From assembly GCF_013359905.1 (NCBI RefSeq), contig NZ_JABMCC010000105.1, positions 62,001 through 126,000 on the forward strand: a stretch of 64,000 nucleotides of DNA, read 5' to 3'. The notes below the pieces were generated by a model that was given only the letters and a program-made list of their open reading frames with translations, was not told the origin of the DNA and made no database searches. This DNA is from Paenibacillus taichungensis. Lineage in GTDB: Bacteria; Bacillota; Bacilli; Paenibacillales; Paenibacillaceae. Made by a program: the position numbers and the translations under genes. Positions 34,895-43,525 of this stretch are shown here, piece after piece. How positions within the stretch are numbered: position 1 is the stretch's first letter; every line of letters starts with the position of its first letter.

Positions 34895-35877
34895 AATAAT
34901 GCATTATCTTTGTCCATTCTCCTAACGATGGTATTGGATACGAGAACAAGTACAAATCCGACAACAGCCTGATACAGCCCGGCTGCCGAGGACATCCCGA
35001 TATCGCCGCCAATAAGGAAGGTTCGGTACACGTACGTATCCAGAACGTTCGTCACCGGGAACAATGCACCCGATTCCAGCGGAACCTGGTAGAACAGACT
35101 GAAATCTGCGTAGAAAATACGACCGATCTGCAGCAATGTCATAATCACGATTAGCGGTACGAGAAACGGAACGGTAATGAAGCGAATCTGATGCCACTTA
35201 CTCGCGCCATCCAGCACGGCCGCTTCATAATATTCCTCATCGATACCTACCACTGCTGCCAGATAAATGACGGCATAATAACCAATATTTTTCCATGTAT
35301 TCACCAGCGGCAAAATGTACGGCCAATACTTAGGCTCTGAATACCAGTCAATTGGTTGTCCGCCAAAGAGCTGAAGAATCGTTGAGTTCATGAAGCCCGA
35401 ATCCTTGCCGAGAAACGCGAGCACCAGATAGCTGACTACAATCATCGACAGAAAATACGGAAGCAGCATGAGTGACTGATACAATTTGGACATCGCCTTG
35501 TTTTTCACTTCATTTAACAAAATCGCAAGCCCTACACCTACAAATAAATTCAGCGCAATAAATACCGTGTTATAAGCGAGCGTATTACGTGTGATCTCCC
35601 AAGCATCGCTGGTGGAGAATAAATACTTAAAATTATCCCAGCCGCTCCACGGACTGCCCCAAATACCGTCGGCATAGTTTACATTTTTGAATGCAATCAG
35701 AACGCCAAACATCGGCATATAGTTGTTTACCAGCAGAAATAGAATGCCTGGCAAAAACATGAGATACAAAACCTTGAATTTACCTAGATTGTACAGGACA
35801 GACTTTCGTTTTCGAACCGGTATGTCCCTTCCATCCGATAGACGTGCTGCCTTACCCACCTGGGGTTGTGTCTTCAT
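34891..35877 (-). CDS. Sugar ABC transporter permease, LplB/YteP type (second importer)
   Basis: A 328-residue permease: a basic cytosolic N-terminus of about 35 residues, six predicted helices, EAA motif YEAAVLDGASKWHQIRFITVP and the family-typical C-terminus NTIVRRMDKDNALF. The start at 35877 is chosen for GAGGGAG 8 nt upstream; an ATG 33 nt further up has GAGG directly against it. It follows the response regulator gene after a terminator at 36036-36053 and may have its own promoter in the 160 nt between. Confidence 0.92.
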   Translation of the reverse strand: MKTQPQVGKAARLSDGRDIPVRKRKSVLYNLGKFKVLYLMFLPGILFLLVNNYMPMFGVLIAFKNVNYADGIWGSPWSGWDNFKYLFSTSDAWEITRNTLAYNTVFIALNLFVGVGLAILLNEVKNKAMSKLYQSLMLLPYFLSMIVVSYLVLAFLGKDSGFMNSTILQLFGGQPIDWYSEPKYWPYILPLVNTWKNIGYYAVIYLAAVVGIDEEYYEAAVLDGASKWHQIRFITVPFLVPLIVIMTLLQIGRIFYADFSLFYQVPLESGALFPVTNVLDTYVYRTFLIGGDIGMSSAAGLYQAVVGFVLVLVSNTIVRRMDKDNALF

Positions 35878-36035
35878 AACTTGTTCTCCCTCACTCCTCT
35901 TGAATTTCATCCTCAGGATGAAACACCGCTGTGTCTCCTGTGGTTCAAGTATACGGCGGGGCGTTCAGGTCCACTATCTGCTGTGGTGACCTGTTCACTT
36001 ATCAAATTATGACTTTAGGGCACAAAAAAACAAAA

Positions 36036-36053
36036 GACGCAGCATGCTGCGTC
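36036..36053 (-). terminator. Terminator overlapping the stop codon of the second YesN-type regulator
   Basis: GACGCAGCATGCTGCGTC is an 18-bp perfect palindrome containing part of the TGA stop codon, followed on the minus strand by TTTTGTTTTTTT. It separates the regulator pair from the transporter genes. Confidence 0.8.
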
Positions 36054-37671
36054 AAATCTGTACCGTTCGGGACTGTTTGCGAAACTCCTGTGGGGTAATG
36101 CCCGTGCACTTTTTGAACATTTTCGTAAAATGAGAGTAATTGTAATACCCGACCTTGCCTGCGATATCCGTCACCTTCACGGTAGACTGGGACAATAATG
36201 TCTTCGCTTTGGCTACTCTGCGCTGGAGAATAAATTCGGAAAGTGACATGCCCTTTTCTTTACGAAACAGGCGGGATAGATAGGCTGGATTAAATCCGGC
36301 AAAGGATGCAAGTTCTTCTCGCATCAGCTCTTCACCAATATGATTTTCAATGTAAATGCATAACTGGTCCACAATCGTCATTGGACTGTGATCGTCCGGG
36401 TACAATACCGGGATGGCACGACTAATCAGGTCTGATGTCCACTGCTTCAGTTGAGGCAGCGAACGTGTCACAACGTTTTCTTCCGGCTCCCGTTCTCCGG
36501 GATACAGACTGCGTACGGATACATTTTTCTGATGCAGCAACGGGTAGATTACATGCAGCATTGCATGATAATACAAGCGCAGAATTTCGGGTGACAAACG
36601 CTCCTGTGAAGCCAGTAATTCAAAGATTTCGTCCACACGCTCGCGCAGGTCGTCAAACTTTCCCGTTTCGAACAGGATGGACAGCTCGGAGAACCACGGT
36701 ATTGGCAGAAAACGATCCTCCGTATCTCGGCCCACCTCGTCATAGATAAAGACCCCTTCAAGCTCGTTGATATTGCGACGCTCCATGTCCATCAGCTCAT
36801 TCAGCATCCCCTGTAAATCTGTAACTGCTACCGGGACTCCGACGTAACAGGACAATCGGCAATAAAAGTAGGTACCGCACTCCTGAATATAACTCTGACA
36901 TCCTTGTGCCATTTCACTCGCCGTAGGTATGATACCGTTCTGTTCGTATGCAAGCACAATATTTAGTCCACTGTGATCCTGAAACACTTCCCCAGGTTTG
37001 TCACCAAGCAGCATTTCCTTGGCAGCATTGCGGAGCGCATATTCCAGCACCTCCTCGTCACGCAGATCGAAGTCTCGCACCCATTCTTCGACGGATATAA
37101 CAATCGGCAACACGCGCACTTGCGGATCAATCTCGGCTCCATATACCTCGGCCAGCTCCTGAAGCTTTTGCTGGGTTAAGGTTACACGCTGTGAGATGGC
37201 GTCTTTCCAGAAACGCTCGGTCAACAGGGGTTTATGCGTTTGCCAGCGTTTATACACGGTCTCATATACTTCATTGGTGCGGGAACGCTGCTCGTCATCC
37301 TTGATTTTGTCCATTGCCTGGCTCACAACCTTGAGCAGCTGGTCTGCGGGAGCAGGCTTCAGTACATAATCGAAGCTGTTCAGCTTGATTGCCGTTTGGG
37401 CATAATCGAACAGGGCATGACCTGTAAGAAAAATCGTCAGCATGCCGGGATCATGCTTTAACACCCAGCTCTGCAGATCCAGTCCCGTTTCACCCGGCAT
37501 CTCAATATCACAGATCATAATATCAATGGGATGGGCTTTCATCAGCATTCTTGCTTCTTCCGCATCACCAGCACTGAATACCTGGTCAATTCCGGCCAGG
37601 CTCCAGTCCACCCCTTCCACCATCGCTTGCAGGGCGTATACTTCATCATCCACGATCAACAGGTTCCGCAT
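36052..37671 (-). CDS. YesN-type response regulator with AraC DNA-binding domain (second cluster)
   Basis: A 539-residue regulator: receiver domain at 1-120 with Asp55 in MICDIEMPG as phospho-acceptor, a long middle linker, and an AraC double helix-turn-helix at about 435-535 (ELASFAGFNPAYLSRLFRKEKG and IAGKVGYYNYSHFTKMFKKCTG). The start at 37671 has AGGGAG 6 nt before it and overlaps the kinase gene end by 26 nt, so the two are translationally coupled. The frame stays open to 37764, but that would overlap the kinase by 119 nt. It should activate the transporter genes downstream. Confidence 0.92.
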   Translation of the reverse strand: MRNLLIVDDEVYALQAMVEGVDWSLAGIDQVFSAGDAEEARMLMKAHPIDIMICDIEMPGETGLDLQSWVLKHDPGMLTIFLTGHALFDYAQTAIKLNSFDYVLKPAPADQLLKVVSQAMDKIKDDEQRSRTNEVYETVYKRWQTHKPLLTERFWKDAISQRVTLTQQKLQELAEVYGAEIDPQVRVLPIVISVEEWVRDFDLRDEEVLEYALRNAAKEMLLGDKPGEVFQDHSGLNIVLAYEQNGIIPTASEMAQGCQSYIQECGTYFYCRLSCYVGVPVAVTDLQGMLNELMDMERRNINELEGVFIYDEVGRDTEDRFLPIPWFSELSILFETGKFDDLRERVDEIFELLASQERLSPEILRLYYHAMLHVIYPLLHQKNVSVRSLYPGEREPEENVVTRSLPQLKQWTSDLISRAIPVLYPDDHSPMTIVDQLCIYIENHIGEELMREELASFAGFNPAYLSRLFRKEKGMSLSEFILQRRVAKAKTLLSQSTVKVTDIAGKVGYYNYSHFTKMFKKCTGITPQEFRKQSRTVQI

Positions 37672-39445
37672 AGGCTCTCCCTTCTTCTTCTTCCGTCTGG
37701 GCAGGCATATGAATATGGACTGCCGCCCCTCCTTCAGTCTGATTGCTAAACTGCAATCCGGCATGTTCGCCGTACTTTACAAGCAGCCGATGGATAACGT
37801 TCCAGATGCCAATGTGCTGTCCACCCGGATCTTCGGCGTATTGCCCTTGCTGCAGGCGCTCCAGTATGTCTTGCTCAAATCCAACACCGTTGTCTGTAAT
37901 CGAAAGTTGAAGAACCGAAGATGCTTCAGGATCAGATAACGTTTTCGACTTCCGTACTGTTATGCAAATAACAAAAGGTTCTTTACGACGCTGAAAGCCA
38001 TGAATAATGGCATTCTCCACAAAAGGTTGAATCGTTAAGGGCGGCAGCACATACTGCCCAAGATCCGGTCCAACATCCAGTACGAAATCCAGCTTGTTGG
38101 GAAACCGCAGCTTTTGGATCTCCAAATAATGACTGATATGTTCCAATTCTTCATCCAATCGAATGACACGTTTGCCTGCACGCAGGCTGAACCTGAAATA
38201 ATCTGCCAGATGACCAGCCATCTGCTGCACTAACTCATGCTTTTGCAACGAAGCCAAGCTATGAATGATATTCAATGAATTCAGGTAAAAGTGAGGATTG
38301 ATCTGCATCTGCAATTGTTTAAACTCTGCTTCCCTCGTGCGCAATTGCTCCTCATACACATCAATCTTCAAATGCTGGATCTCACTTGTCATCTGATTGA
38401 AGCTGTGCGTGACAAACTCCAGTTCAGATGAAGCAGGCGTCTCAAGCCTCACATCAAGTTCTCCTCGGCTAACCCTCCTCATCCCACGTATGAGCACATT
38501 CATCGGACGGAATAGGAGCTGCCTGAGAAAAATCATAGCTGTGATCAGAATGACCGCTGCACCAATTGGAAGCAGGCGAATGATCTGCTGAAAAAATGGC
38601 AGGTTACGCATCATGTCCTCCTCGGGCAGCAGGACGATATAATTCATCTCAGACATGGCTGAGGCAATGCCAAGCATCAGATACTGACGTGCACTGCCTG
38701 TGGACGTTACTTCAGAGATCACCTGGTAGGGATTATTTAATCCCGTGATATGGGCTGCGGCCAATTTGATTTGTGCCGGGTTCAGGGCTGAATCGGACAG
38801 TGCCCCGCCATCTGCTCCCACGATGACTGCGCCTCCCCGGTCACCGGACTCCGTAAATTGTTCGGGGTGATTCAGTGCATTCATGTCCACAAGAGCCCCC
38901 GCATAGAACTGGGCGTTGATCCGCACCGTTTTGACCAAGGCATTCCATGTGCCTCCCTGAACGATGCTCCACTCTGGCTTCTGGATTTCCCCCTCCAGCT
39001 GCTGCATCTGAACCGGCATGCTCTCCTGCACAATCGACATTTTGACATCATAATTGCCTGAAGTAGCGAGTAACAGATCGTCATTCACAGCATCGTACAG
39101 AAAAAATGAATCGATCAGATTATAAAATCCGATATCGGTCATGAATTTGTTCATAATACGCTGTTTGGCAATAATATAATCGCCGCTGCCGTATTTGAGA
39201 AAAAACAGGGAGATAATGTCCGGGTCTCGCTCGCCCAGACTGTATAAATAACGATTGGTCTCCTGCAGCACACGCTCGTTCTGCTCCACACTTTTTGCAA
39301 GATGATTCATATTGGTGAGAGACACTTGATCACGTACAACTTTCATGGCGTATACGTTGTTGTAATATAACAGCATGAATAGTGGCAGCATGATCAATGT
39401 CAGACCCACGATAAACTTAAAGCGCAGTGAACGGATGAAGTTCAT
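37646..39445 (-). CDS. YesM-type sensor histidine kinase (second cluster)
   Basis: A 599-residue membrane kinase. Helix 1 is at about 10-28, an external Cache-like domain at about 30-285, helix 2 at about 289-309, then HAMP. His385 in QINPHFYLNS is the phosphoacceptor, and NAIIHGF and GVGFEQDIL mark the ATP-binding domain. The ligand is unknown. A perfect cre match lies 50 nt upstream of its start (39495-39509), so this cluster is probably switched off by preferred sugars. AAAGGGCGGG precedes the ATG. Confidence 0.92.
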   Translation of the reverse strand: MNFIRSLRFKFIVGLTLIMLPLFMLLYYNNVYAMKVVRDQVSLTNMNHLAKSVEQNERVLQETNRYLYSLGERDPDIISLFFLKYGSGDYIIAKQRIMNKFMTDIGFYNLIDSFFLYDAVNDDLLLATSGNYDVKMSIVQESMPVQMQQLEGEIQKPEWSIVQGGTWNALVKTVRINAQFYAGALVDMNALNHPEQFTESGDRGGAVIVGADGGALSDSALNPAQIKLAAAHITGLNNPYQVISEVTSTGSARQYLMLGIASAMSEMNYIVLLPEEDMMRNLPFFQQIIRLLPIGAAVILITAMIFLRQLLFRPMNVLIRGMRRVSRGELDVRLETPASSELEFVTHSFNQMTSEIQHLKIDVYEEQLRTREAEFKQLQMQINPHFYLNSLNIIHSLASLQKHELVQQMAGHLADYFRFSLRAGKRVIRLDEELEHISHYLEIQKLRFPNKLDFVLDVGPDLGQYVLPPLTIQPFVENAIIHGFQRRKEPFVICITVRKSKTLSDPEASSVLQLSITDNGVGFEQDILERLQQGQYAEDPGGQHIGIWNVIHRLLVKYGEHAGLQFSNQTEGGAAVHIHMPAQTEEEEGRAYAEPVDRG

Positions 39446-39494
39446 GAATTCCCGCCCTTTTGTGTAATCTGAATTTCAGTTCTGTTGCACATCG

Positions 39495-39509
39495 TTGTAA
39501 CCGCTATCA
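39495..39509 (+). promoter_or_regulatory. Catabolite-responsive element (cre), perfect consensus match
   Basis: TTGTAACCGCTATCA fits WTGNAANCGNWNNCW at every position. It lies 50 nt upstream of the second sensor kinase, placing the whole regulator/importer cluster under likely CcpA repression. Confidence 0.7.
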
Positions 39510-39774
39510 ATATCAAGCGATTTTTTCCGTGTTCTGATGCTGTACCTCTGCTTTTCTTCCATCTTATTCCTTATAATGGCATGTTTATTGTAGTCATACT
39601 TGCTTGCATCTGTCTATGTGGTTCCGTGACCTGTCACTGTCAACTCTGGTGACTTGCACTTCTTGGCTTTAGTACGTGTTCGAGGGCCCATGCTCTAATT
39701 AGTTCTCCATCTGTAAAAAAAATCCTTCTCCATCCTCCACGAACGCCCGGTGATGACATGCATACGATATATCA

Positions 39775-39806
39775 CTCCTTGGATTGACACCAAGGATGTA
39801 AGGAGG
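39775..39806 (+). promoter_or_regulatory. Alternative hairpins at the ribosome binding site of the GntP-like permease
   Basis: TCCTTGG (39776-39782) can pair with CCAAGGA (39790-39796), leaving the AAGGAGG site (39800-39806) free. CTCCTT (39775-39780) can instead pair with AAGGAG (39800-39805) and hide it. The two pairings exclude each other, which could allow translational control. Seen in sequence; function inferred. Confidence 0.35.
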
Positions 39807-39814
39807 CATGTCCG

Positions 39815-41251
39815 ATGAATATTCAACTCGTCCCATTGCATTATGTATATCTGGCATTTATCGTCTTGATTATCGCTGTCATGGTACGGCGTAGAGACAC
39901 AACCATCATTTGTGTCGCAGGTATCATGACCATTGGACTCCTGGCAACTGAAACATTAAGCGGATCGGTTTCAGGAATCTTCAACAGTTTTATCTACGCA
40001 GCCAAGGAGCTGCTCAGCACCATTTTTATCATCTCGATCATTGTTGCAATGAGCCGGGTGTTAATTCGGACAGGGATCAATGAAGTCATGGTGACACCAC
40101 TCACCCGGTTCATCCGTTCTCCACAGGTCGCCTATTGGGGAATTGGATTCATTATGATGATTGTATCATTGTTTTTCTGGCCCTCTCCTGCCGTTGCCCT
40201 GGTTGGGGCTGTACTTCTTCCGGTAGCCGTACGAGTCGGACTTCCTCCCATTGGCGCTGCCATTGCCATGAATCTGTTCGGTCACGGCATTGCCTTATCA
40301 GGGGATTACATTATCCAAGGGGCACCCAAACTGACAGCTGATGCAGCTGGCCTTCCCGTTACCGCTGTTATGACTGCAAGTGTCCCACTTGTCATAGTGA
40401 TGGGGACGGTGTCTACCGTAACGGCATTCTGGATGCTGCGCAAGGAGATGAAGTCAGGTTCCCACGTTAAACTCAGTGATCCGATCTCTGGTGAAGCAGT
40501 AACCGTTCATCCACCTTCGTCAGACTCTGCGCCGATTTCCGAGGAGCCAGCCGTTCAACGTCAAGCAATTCCCCCACGTTTGCAAAAGGCATTCGCTCTG
40601 ATCATCCCATTGTTATTCTTAGTCGACGTCATTCTGATGTTTTTACTTAAATTACAAGGCGGTGATGCCACAGCACTAATTGGTGGAACGGCCGTGCTCA
40701 TTCTGATTGCCGTATCACTTGCCGCGCATCGTCATACAGGTCCGGAAGAAACAACAAACTATTTAATTGAAGGATTTCAATTCGGATTCAAGGTGTTTGG
40801 TCCTGTCATCCCGATTGCCGCTTTCTTTTATCTTGGGGATGCTGCGATCACAGAACTGTTCAACAACCCGCTTCCTGCTGGATCACACGGTATTGTGAAT
40901 GATTTGGGGGTTGCTCTTGCAGGGCTAGTGCCATTGAATAATACGGTAGGTGCTATAACGATGACTGTGACCGGAGCAGTCACGGGAATGGATGGTTCGG
41001 GGTTCTCTGGAATATCCCTGGTCGGCTCCATTGCGTCCATGTTTGCAGGATCGGCAGATTCCGCACCTATATTGACGGCACTGGGTCAGGTCGCCGCCAT
41101 ATGGGTAGGCGGTGGGACCTTAATTCCATGGGCCTTAATTCCAGCTGCGGCCATTTGCGGAGTCAGTCCATTTGAACTGGCACGCCGCAATCTGAAACCT
41201 GTACTGTTGGGGTTAACCGTTACTACTATTGTGGCTATCTTTCTAATCTAA
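39815..41251 (+). CDS. Membrane transporter of the ion-transporter superfamily, GntP-like
   Basis: A 478-residue protein with about 12 hydrophobic helices, arranged as two halves separated by a polar cytosolic loop of about 45 residues (near 210-255). Small-residue-rich re-entrant-like segments, FGHGIALSGDYIIQGAPK in the first half and PLNNTVGAITMTVTGAVTG in the second, recall gluconate, citrate or dicarboxylate symporters. I infer uptake or exchange of an organic acid but cannot name the substrate or confirm the family. AAGGAGG stands 8 nt before the ATG. Single gene, divergent from the second sensor kinase. Confidence 0.65.
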   Translation: MNIQLVPLHYVYLAFIVLIIAVMVRRRDTTIICVAGIMTIGLLATETLSGSVSGIFNSFIYAAKELLSTIFIISIIVAMSRVLIRTGINEVMVTPLTRFIRSPQVAYWGIGFIMMIVSLFFWPSPAVALVGAVLLPVAVRVGLPPIGAAIAMNLFGHGIALSGDYIIQGAPKLTADAAGLPVTAVMTASVPLVIVMGTVSTVTAFWMLRKEMKSGSHVKLSDPISGEAVTVHPPSSDSAPISEEPAVQRQAIPPRLQKAFALIIPLLFLVDVILMFLLKLQGGDATALIGGTAVLILIAVSLAAHRHTGPEETTNYLIEGFQFGFKVFGPVIPIAAFFYLGDAAITELFNNPLPAGSHGIVNDLGVALAGLVPLNNTVGAITMTVTGAVTGMDGSGFSGISLVGSIASMFAGSADSAPILTALGQVAAIWVGGGTLIPWALIPAAAICGVSPFELARRNLKPVLLGLTVTTIVAIFLI

Positions 41252-41264
41252 TTGCTTAACCGTG

Positions 41265-41855
41265 CTATTCGAACTGAAAAGACGTACGCAAGCGTGCCCA
41301 TTGCCAAAGCTCATCCTTGCTCATTGAGGCCAGATGAAGCATCTCCTCATAAGGGTCTCCCTGAAGTCCCAGGACCGCAGCGAATGCAGGCTCCGTCTTC
41401 CAGCCTTCCAGCTTCAATTTGCGAATCTCCCGATGTCCTGCTGCACCCCAGAGTTGCAATAATTCCCACTCTACCAACATGTGAATATAAGCATTCTGCT
41501 TGCGTACAGATAGGGATTGAGCGAAAATCTCTATAGGCCAGTTTCCAATTTCCATACTACAGGTCACATAAGGACGCTGGCCAGCACGGCCATCCCCCCG
41601 GTCGCATCGAAAACCCTGCATTCCGCTTAGTTGTTGGTACACCAAGGTTTCGAACGCCTCCAGATCCGCTGCCTCACATAATAGATCAAGATCACTTCCG
41701 GGAATATCAATATCAATTGGCACTGTTCCAGCCGGATAAGGCTGGTAAGCAGCCAATATGCTGAACAATCCACTGGATTGCAACACCTTATACGCATCCT
41801 GCTGACGCTCGTTACCCGAGGCCAGATGTACCATTACATCCGTAGTTGTAATCAT
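41265..41855 (-). CDS. DUF4269 protein, nucleotidyltransferase-like
   Basis: A 196-residue protein of the DUF4269 family. DIDIPGSDLDLLCEA (about 48-62) resembles the metal-binding GSxxDxD motif of nucleotidyltransferases, and the later strand PIEIFAQ fits the third acidic position less clearly. QNAYIHMLVEWELLQLWG is a conserved part of this family. The biological role is unknown. The gene follows ywbE after 21 nt and is probably cotranscribed. GAGG precedes the ATG. It ends 13 nt from the stop of the convergent permease gene, without an obvious terminator between. Confidence 0.75.
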   Translation of the reverse strand: MITTTDVMVHLASGNERQQDAYKVLQSSGLFSILAAYQPYPAGTVPIDIDIPGSDLDLLCEAADLEAFETLVYQQLSGMQGFRCDRGDGRAGQRPYVTCSMEIGNWPIEIFAQSLSVRKQNAYIHMLVEWELLQLWGAAGHREIRKLKLEGWKTEPAFAAVLGLQGDPYEEMLHLASMSKDELWQWARLRTSFQFE

Positions 41856-41876
41856 GTCACAACCTCGGGAAGCGGC

Positions 41877-42083
41877 TCATTCCGACGCTCCTGTAACGAC
41901 TTGTTTCACTCGTCCCACCTGTCCACTGGTCAAACGTACTTTGATCCCATGCGGGTGTGTGGGCGATTTGGTCAACAAATCCTTCACGATACCGCGTGTC
42001 AGTTTGCCTGTCGGCTGATCTTGCTTGAGCACGATATCCACTTCAAGACCCGGTTTGATATTTACTCGTTGTTGTCCATTCAT
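41877..42083 (-). CDS. ywbE: YwbE family protein
   Basis: A 68-residue protein that closely matches B. subtilis YwbE: MNGQQR, then DIVLKQDQPTGKLTRGIVKD, SPTHPHGIKVRL and QVGRVKQV. It is a small basic beta-rich protein of unknown function, conserved in many bacteria. The start at 42083 is chosen because it matches the family start and has GAGGAGAGAG upstream. A longer frame begins 36 nt earlier without a good site. It probably leads a two-gene operon with the DUF4269 gene. Confidence 0.9.
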   Translation of the reverse strand: MNGQQRVNIKPGLEVDIVLKQDQPTGKLTRGIVKDLLTKSPTHPHGIKVRLTSGQVGRVKQVVTGASE

Positions 42084-42209
42084 GGTTTTCTCTCTCCTCT
42101 TCAACGTATTCCATGTCATGTAGCCATAATTTACAAAGCTTCATCTATTGTAGACGTTTTGAATTGAAAACGAAAGCCATGTCCCATGTTCAAAAACATA
42201 ACTGAACTG

Positions 42210-42680
42210 TTATTTTCGCTTTGGAGAGGGATCAGAAGATTTGCTTTTCATCACTTTCAGAGCTGATCGATAGACTTCATCTGCACTCTGTTCAGGTTCT
42301 TTTGTCTCCGTCAGCACCGTTTCGTCTTCCACTTCGGCAGGTTTACGGAAATGAAGCAATGCTTGGCGATAAGCTTGATCACCATCTGTAGTCTGCGTCT
42401 CTCTTTTCTGTGGTGAAGGGGGCACTTCCGATGTAGAATCCATCTGGTGAATCTCCGTTTGCCTATGATCCGCATGTTCCAAAACCTCTGCATGCTCTGC
42501 CTCTGCGTAAATTCGGTCTTCCTTCCGGGCTTGGTCTTCTTCATGTAGTAGGACAGGCCCTTCATCCACTTCTGCTATTTTGGAAGCTCGTGCTTCTGCA
42601 GCCTTGCGGGACGATCTGGAGTTATAAATCATCAGAAACACAACCCCGATAACAACGATTACCGCCAAAATGATCAACAT
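42210..42680 (-). CDS. Single-pass membrane protein of unknown function
   Basis: A 156-residue protein with one N-terminal helix (MLIILAVIVVIGVVFLMIY, residues 1-19) and a very polar remainder rich in Glu, Gln, Lys and Ser. Two short related segments, DQAYRQALLHFRK and DEVYRSALKVMKS, occur at about 100 and 133 and could be repeats of one helical interaction motif. The tail should be cytosolic. I do not recognise the family. AAGGAGG precedes the ATG (ACATATGAG region). Not coupled to neighbours. Confidence 0.65.
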   Translation of the reverse strand: MLIILAVIVVIGVVFLMIYNSRSSRKAAEARASKIAEVDEGPVLLHEEDQARKEDRIYAEAEHAEVLEHADHRQTEIHQMDSTSEVPPSPQKRETQTTDGDQAYRQALLHFRKPAEVEDETVLTETKEPEQSADEVYRSALKVMKSKSSDPSPKRK

Positions 42681-42881
42681 ATGAGCATCCTCCTTATCAT
42701 CCGCCTGTAGGCAGCCTTAATCAATATATTGGTGCCCTATTCTGCGAATAATATTTCATCTTGTTTCGTATAGAGCGACAAAGTAGCGGGAATGCTCCAA
42801 ACAGGATTGTCAGTAGAAGACTTTCAACACCTAGCGAAGAGAATGTTTACAGAAAACCGAATTGAGGAGGGAATGATCAGC

Positions 42882-43517
42882 ATGAATTCACGTGCCATTT
42901 TGATCAATATCATTGTTATACTGGTGATTTTGGGAGCCGGGGCCGCCGGGATCTACTATTACAACCAATCCACCAGCTACGTTAAAACCGATAACGCGCT
43001 TGTTACCGGGCAGCCAATCTCCGTGGCTTCCGCAGTAGGCGGTGAGCTTCGATCCTGGAAAGGTAAGGTAGGTACAACATTTAACGCAGGTGATACCGTT
43101 GCCACTGTCACCGCTGCGGGAAAATCAACATCCGTGACAATGCCTGTTGATGGTACCATTGTACAACAGACCGCCGTCGAAAATTCACTAGTATCTGCGG
43201 GTACACCCCTCGCACGGGCCTATGATTTCAATAACCTGTACGTGACGGCCAATGTGGACGAGACCGCGATTGATAAAATTAAAGCGGGTCAGATCGTCGA
43301 TGTATATGTCGATGCTTTTCCGGATACGACATTGACAGGCAAAGTAGACCAGATCGGACTTGCCACTGCGTCCTCCTTTTCGCTGCTACCGTCGTCCAAT
43401 ACCAATGCGAATTACACTAAAGTAACACAAGTCATCCCGATCATCATTACGATCGAAGGATATAAAGGACTGGGTGTGGTTCCCGGCATGAGCGCTACCG
43501 TGCGCGTTCATATCTAA
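42882..43517 (+). CDS. HlyD/EmrA-type membrane fusion protein of an efflux pair
   Basis: A 211-residue adaptor. An N-terminal helix (about 5-25) anchors it, followed by the typical YVKTDNALVTGQPISVASAVGG strand, a short biotinyl-lipoyl-like part (WKGKVGTTFNAGDTVATV) and a beta-barrel part with YVTANVDETAIDKIKAGQIVDVYVDAFPDTTLTG. It lacks the long coiled-coil hairpin of proteobacterial EmrA, as expected in Gram-positive relatives. The start at 42882 has AGGAGG 11 nt upstream. The DHA2 pump gene follows after 8 nt, so the two form an operon exporting a drug or toxic metabolite. No local regulator gene is seen. Confidence 0.88.
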   Translation: MNSRAILINIIVILVILGAGAAGIYYYNQSTSYVKTDNALVTGQPISVASAVGGELRSWKGKVGTTFNAGDTVATVTAAGKSTSVTMPVDGTIVQQTAVENSLVSAGTPLARAYDFNNLYVTANVDETAIDKIKAGQIVDVYVDAFPDTTLTGKVDQIGLATASSFSLLPSSNTNANYTKVTQVIPIIITIEGYKGLGVVPGMSATVRVHI

Positions 43518-43525
43518 GGCTGCTG

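Larger units (their letters stand above)
39446..39814. other. 369-nt divergent promoter region
   Basis: Lies between the second sensor kinase (leftward) and a permease gene (rightward). It holds the cre site at 39495-39509 and overlapping hairpins at 39775-39806 at the permease ribosome binding site. I see no gene in it. Confidence 0.6.
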
